6,113 nt of DNA, taken from Methylacidiphilaceae bacterium (GTDB taxonomy: Bacteria > Verrucomicrobiota > Verrucomicrobiia > Methylacidiphilales > Methylacidiphilaceae). Of this stretch, positions 5,528-6,113 are shown one piece after another. The DNA lies in NCBI GenBank assembly GCA_028687155.1, contig JAQUAR010000105.1, positions 1 through 6,113 on the forward strand, given 5' to 3'. Both the position numbers and the translations under genes were made by a program. Position 1 is the stretch's first letter, and every line of letters starts with the position of its first letter. Under the pieces are notes generated by a model. The model did not search any database and was not told the origin of the DNA. It saw only the letters and a program-made list of their open reading frames with translations.

Positions 5528-5941
5528 ATGCCGACGATTAATCAGTTGGTCCGAAAAGGACGAGAGGAGTTGCTGCGAAAAACCAAGGCGCCTGCCTTGG
5601 ATTGCTGCCCACAGCGTCGCGGAGTCTGTATTCAGGTGATGACGCGGACGCCGAAGAAGCCGAATTCCGCCTTGCGCAAGGTGGCCAAGGTTCGGCTCAC
5701 GAACGGAAAAGAGGTGATCGCCTACATCCCCGGCGAAGGACATTCCCTCCAAGAGCACTCGATCGTTTTGCTCCGGGGAGGCCGGGTCAAGGACTTGCCT
5801 GGGGTCCGATATCACATTGTTCGCGGCATTCTGGATGCCGGTGGTGCGGTTGGTCCCAGCAATACGAACAAGCTGAATCGAAATGTCTCTCGGAGTAAGT
5901 ACGGCGTGAAGCGGCCGAAGAAAGGAGCCGTTAAGAAGTAA
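5528..5941 (+). CDS. rpsL: 30S ribosomal protein S12
   Basis: 137 aa. S12 sits at the decoding centre of the 30S subunit and controls translational accuracy. Core signatures are all present: [12 protein letters not shown] at the start, CPQRRGVC (27-34), [12 protein letters not shown] (41-52), [21 protein letters not shown] (76-96) and [11 protein letters not shown] (122-132). Lys43 and Lys88 (Met counted as 1), where changes cause streptomycin resistance in E. coli, are the sensitive-type lysines. Asp89, the usual methylthiolation site, is kept. It aligns with E. coli S12 without gaps to residue 103. It then carries 18 residues (104-121) where E. coli has 10, and the C-terminal tail is longer. 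The upstream sequence CGAGATAAGCG is a weak ribosome binding site. It is the first gene of the operon and is followed by rpsG after 17 bp. Confidence 0.98.
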   Translation: MPTINQLVRKGREELLRKTKAPALDCCPQRRGVCIQVMTRTPKKPNSALRKVAKVRLTNGKEVIAYIPGEGHSLQEHSIVLLRGGRVKDLPGVRYHIVRGILDAGGAVGPSNTNKLNRNVSRSKYGVKRPKKGAVKK

Positions 5942-5958
5942 CGGCTGGGACCAGGGCT

Positions 5959-6113
5959 ATGCGAAGAAGAAGAGCGGAAAAGCGGCGGACGCCACCGGAT
6001 CCGAAGTATGGGTCCGTGCTCGTGCAGCGGATGATCAGCGTCATCCTCTCTCGTGGGAAAAAGGCGCGCGCCGAGCAGATCACTTACGGCGCCATCGAGG
6101 GGGCGGAGCCTAA
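5959..6113 (+). CDS. rpsG: 30S ribosomal protein S7 (5' part, truncated by window edge)
   Basis: The first 51 codons are visible and the frame runs off the right edge. The start MRRRRAEKRRTPPDPKYGSV is the classic S7 N-terminus (basic arm, then PDPKYGS), followed by VQRMISVILSRGKKARAEQI, the first helix region. S7 nucleates assembly of the 3' domain of 16S rRNA and lies near the E site. ATG 5959 is 17 bp after the rpsL stop. The spacer contains GGGACCAGGG as a possible ribosome binding site. The gap is too short to hold an E. coli-like S7 autoregulatory structure between the two genes. The gene order rpsL-rpsG is the standard str operon. Confidence 0.96.
   Translation, partial: MRRRRAEKRRTPPDPKYGSVLVQRMISVILSRGKKARAEQITYGAIEGAEP

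Noticed and set aside
1..6113. CRISPR array, tRNA, rRNA, tmRNA or insertion sequence
   Set aside because: No spaced identical repeats, no T-arm consensus with a plausible cloverleaf, no rRNA-like stretch, and no transposase or paired terminal inverted repeats were seen by eye. A covariance-model scan would be the decisive test.

Overview
The window looks like ordinary chromosome of a GC-rich, probably diderm (Gram-negative type) bacterium. An AsmA-like envelope protein and a Tat-exported molybdoenzyme point to an outer membrane and periplasm. The ribosomal proteins S12 and S7 are clearly bacterial. The overall flavour is compatible with a verrucomicrobial lineage (Methylacidiphilaceae-like), but that is an impression from protein wording, not a demonstrated assignment. 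Strong AGGAGG-type ribosome binding sites are scarce, and one gene appears to start with TTG.

Layout from left to right. (1) Bases 1-377, minus: the 5' part of a gene for a Tat-exported sulfite oxidase-type molybdopterin enzyme, cut by the left edge. (2) Bases 378-866: a gap of nearly 490 bp with no convincing large gene. It holds a possible 46-codon minus-strand ORF, a leftward TATAAT hexamer, a degenerate 8-bp tandem repeat and a weak promoter for the sulfite oxidase. (3) Bases 867-2823, minus: an AsmA-like membrane protein followed by rsmD (16S rRNA guanine-N2 methyltransferase), probably co-transcribed. (4) Bases 2856-3713, plus: a lipid kinase of the diacylglycerol kinase family, diverging from the AsmA-like gene with only 32 bp between the start codons. 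(5) Bases 3714-3985: a convergent intergenic gap with a perfect 8-bp tandem duplication, several hairpins and a leftward terminator-like hairpin. (6) Bases 3986-5172, minus: an O6-alkylguanine-DNA alkyltransferase (ogt) followed by a DUF29 gene that is split by a single-base frameshift. (7) Bases 5173-5527: a divergent intergenic region with a good rightward sigma70-type promoter. (8) Bases 5528-6113, plus: rpsL (complete) and the start of rpsG (cut by the right edge), the head of the str operon.

How the genes work together: rpsL and rpsG form a translation operon, and rsmD also serves the 30S subunit by modifying 16S rRNA. The AsmA-like protein and the lipid kinase both touch membrane lipids and share a very short divergent control region. 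ogt repairs alkylated DNA and probably shares a transcript with the broken DUF29 gene. I found no CRISPR array, tRNA, rRNA, insertion sequence or defence system. No clearly new biological system is visible. The points most worth a second look are the DUF29 frameshift, the extra residues in S12, the tight AsmA/lipid-kinase divergence and the unassigned gap at 378-866.
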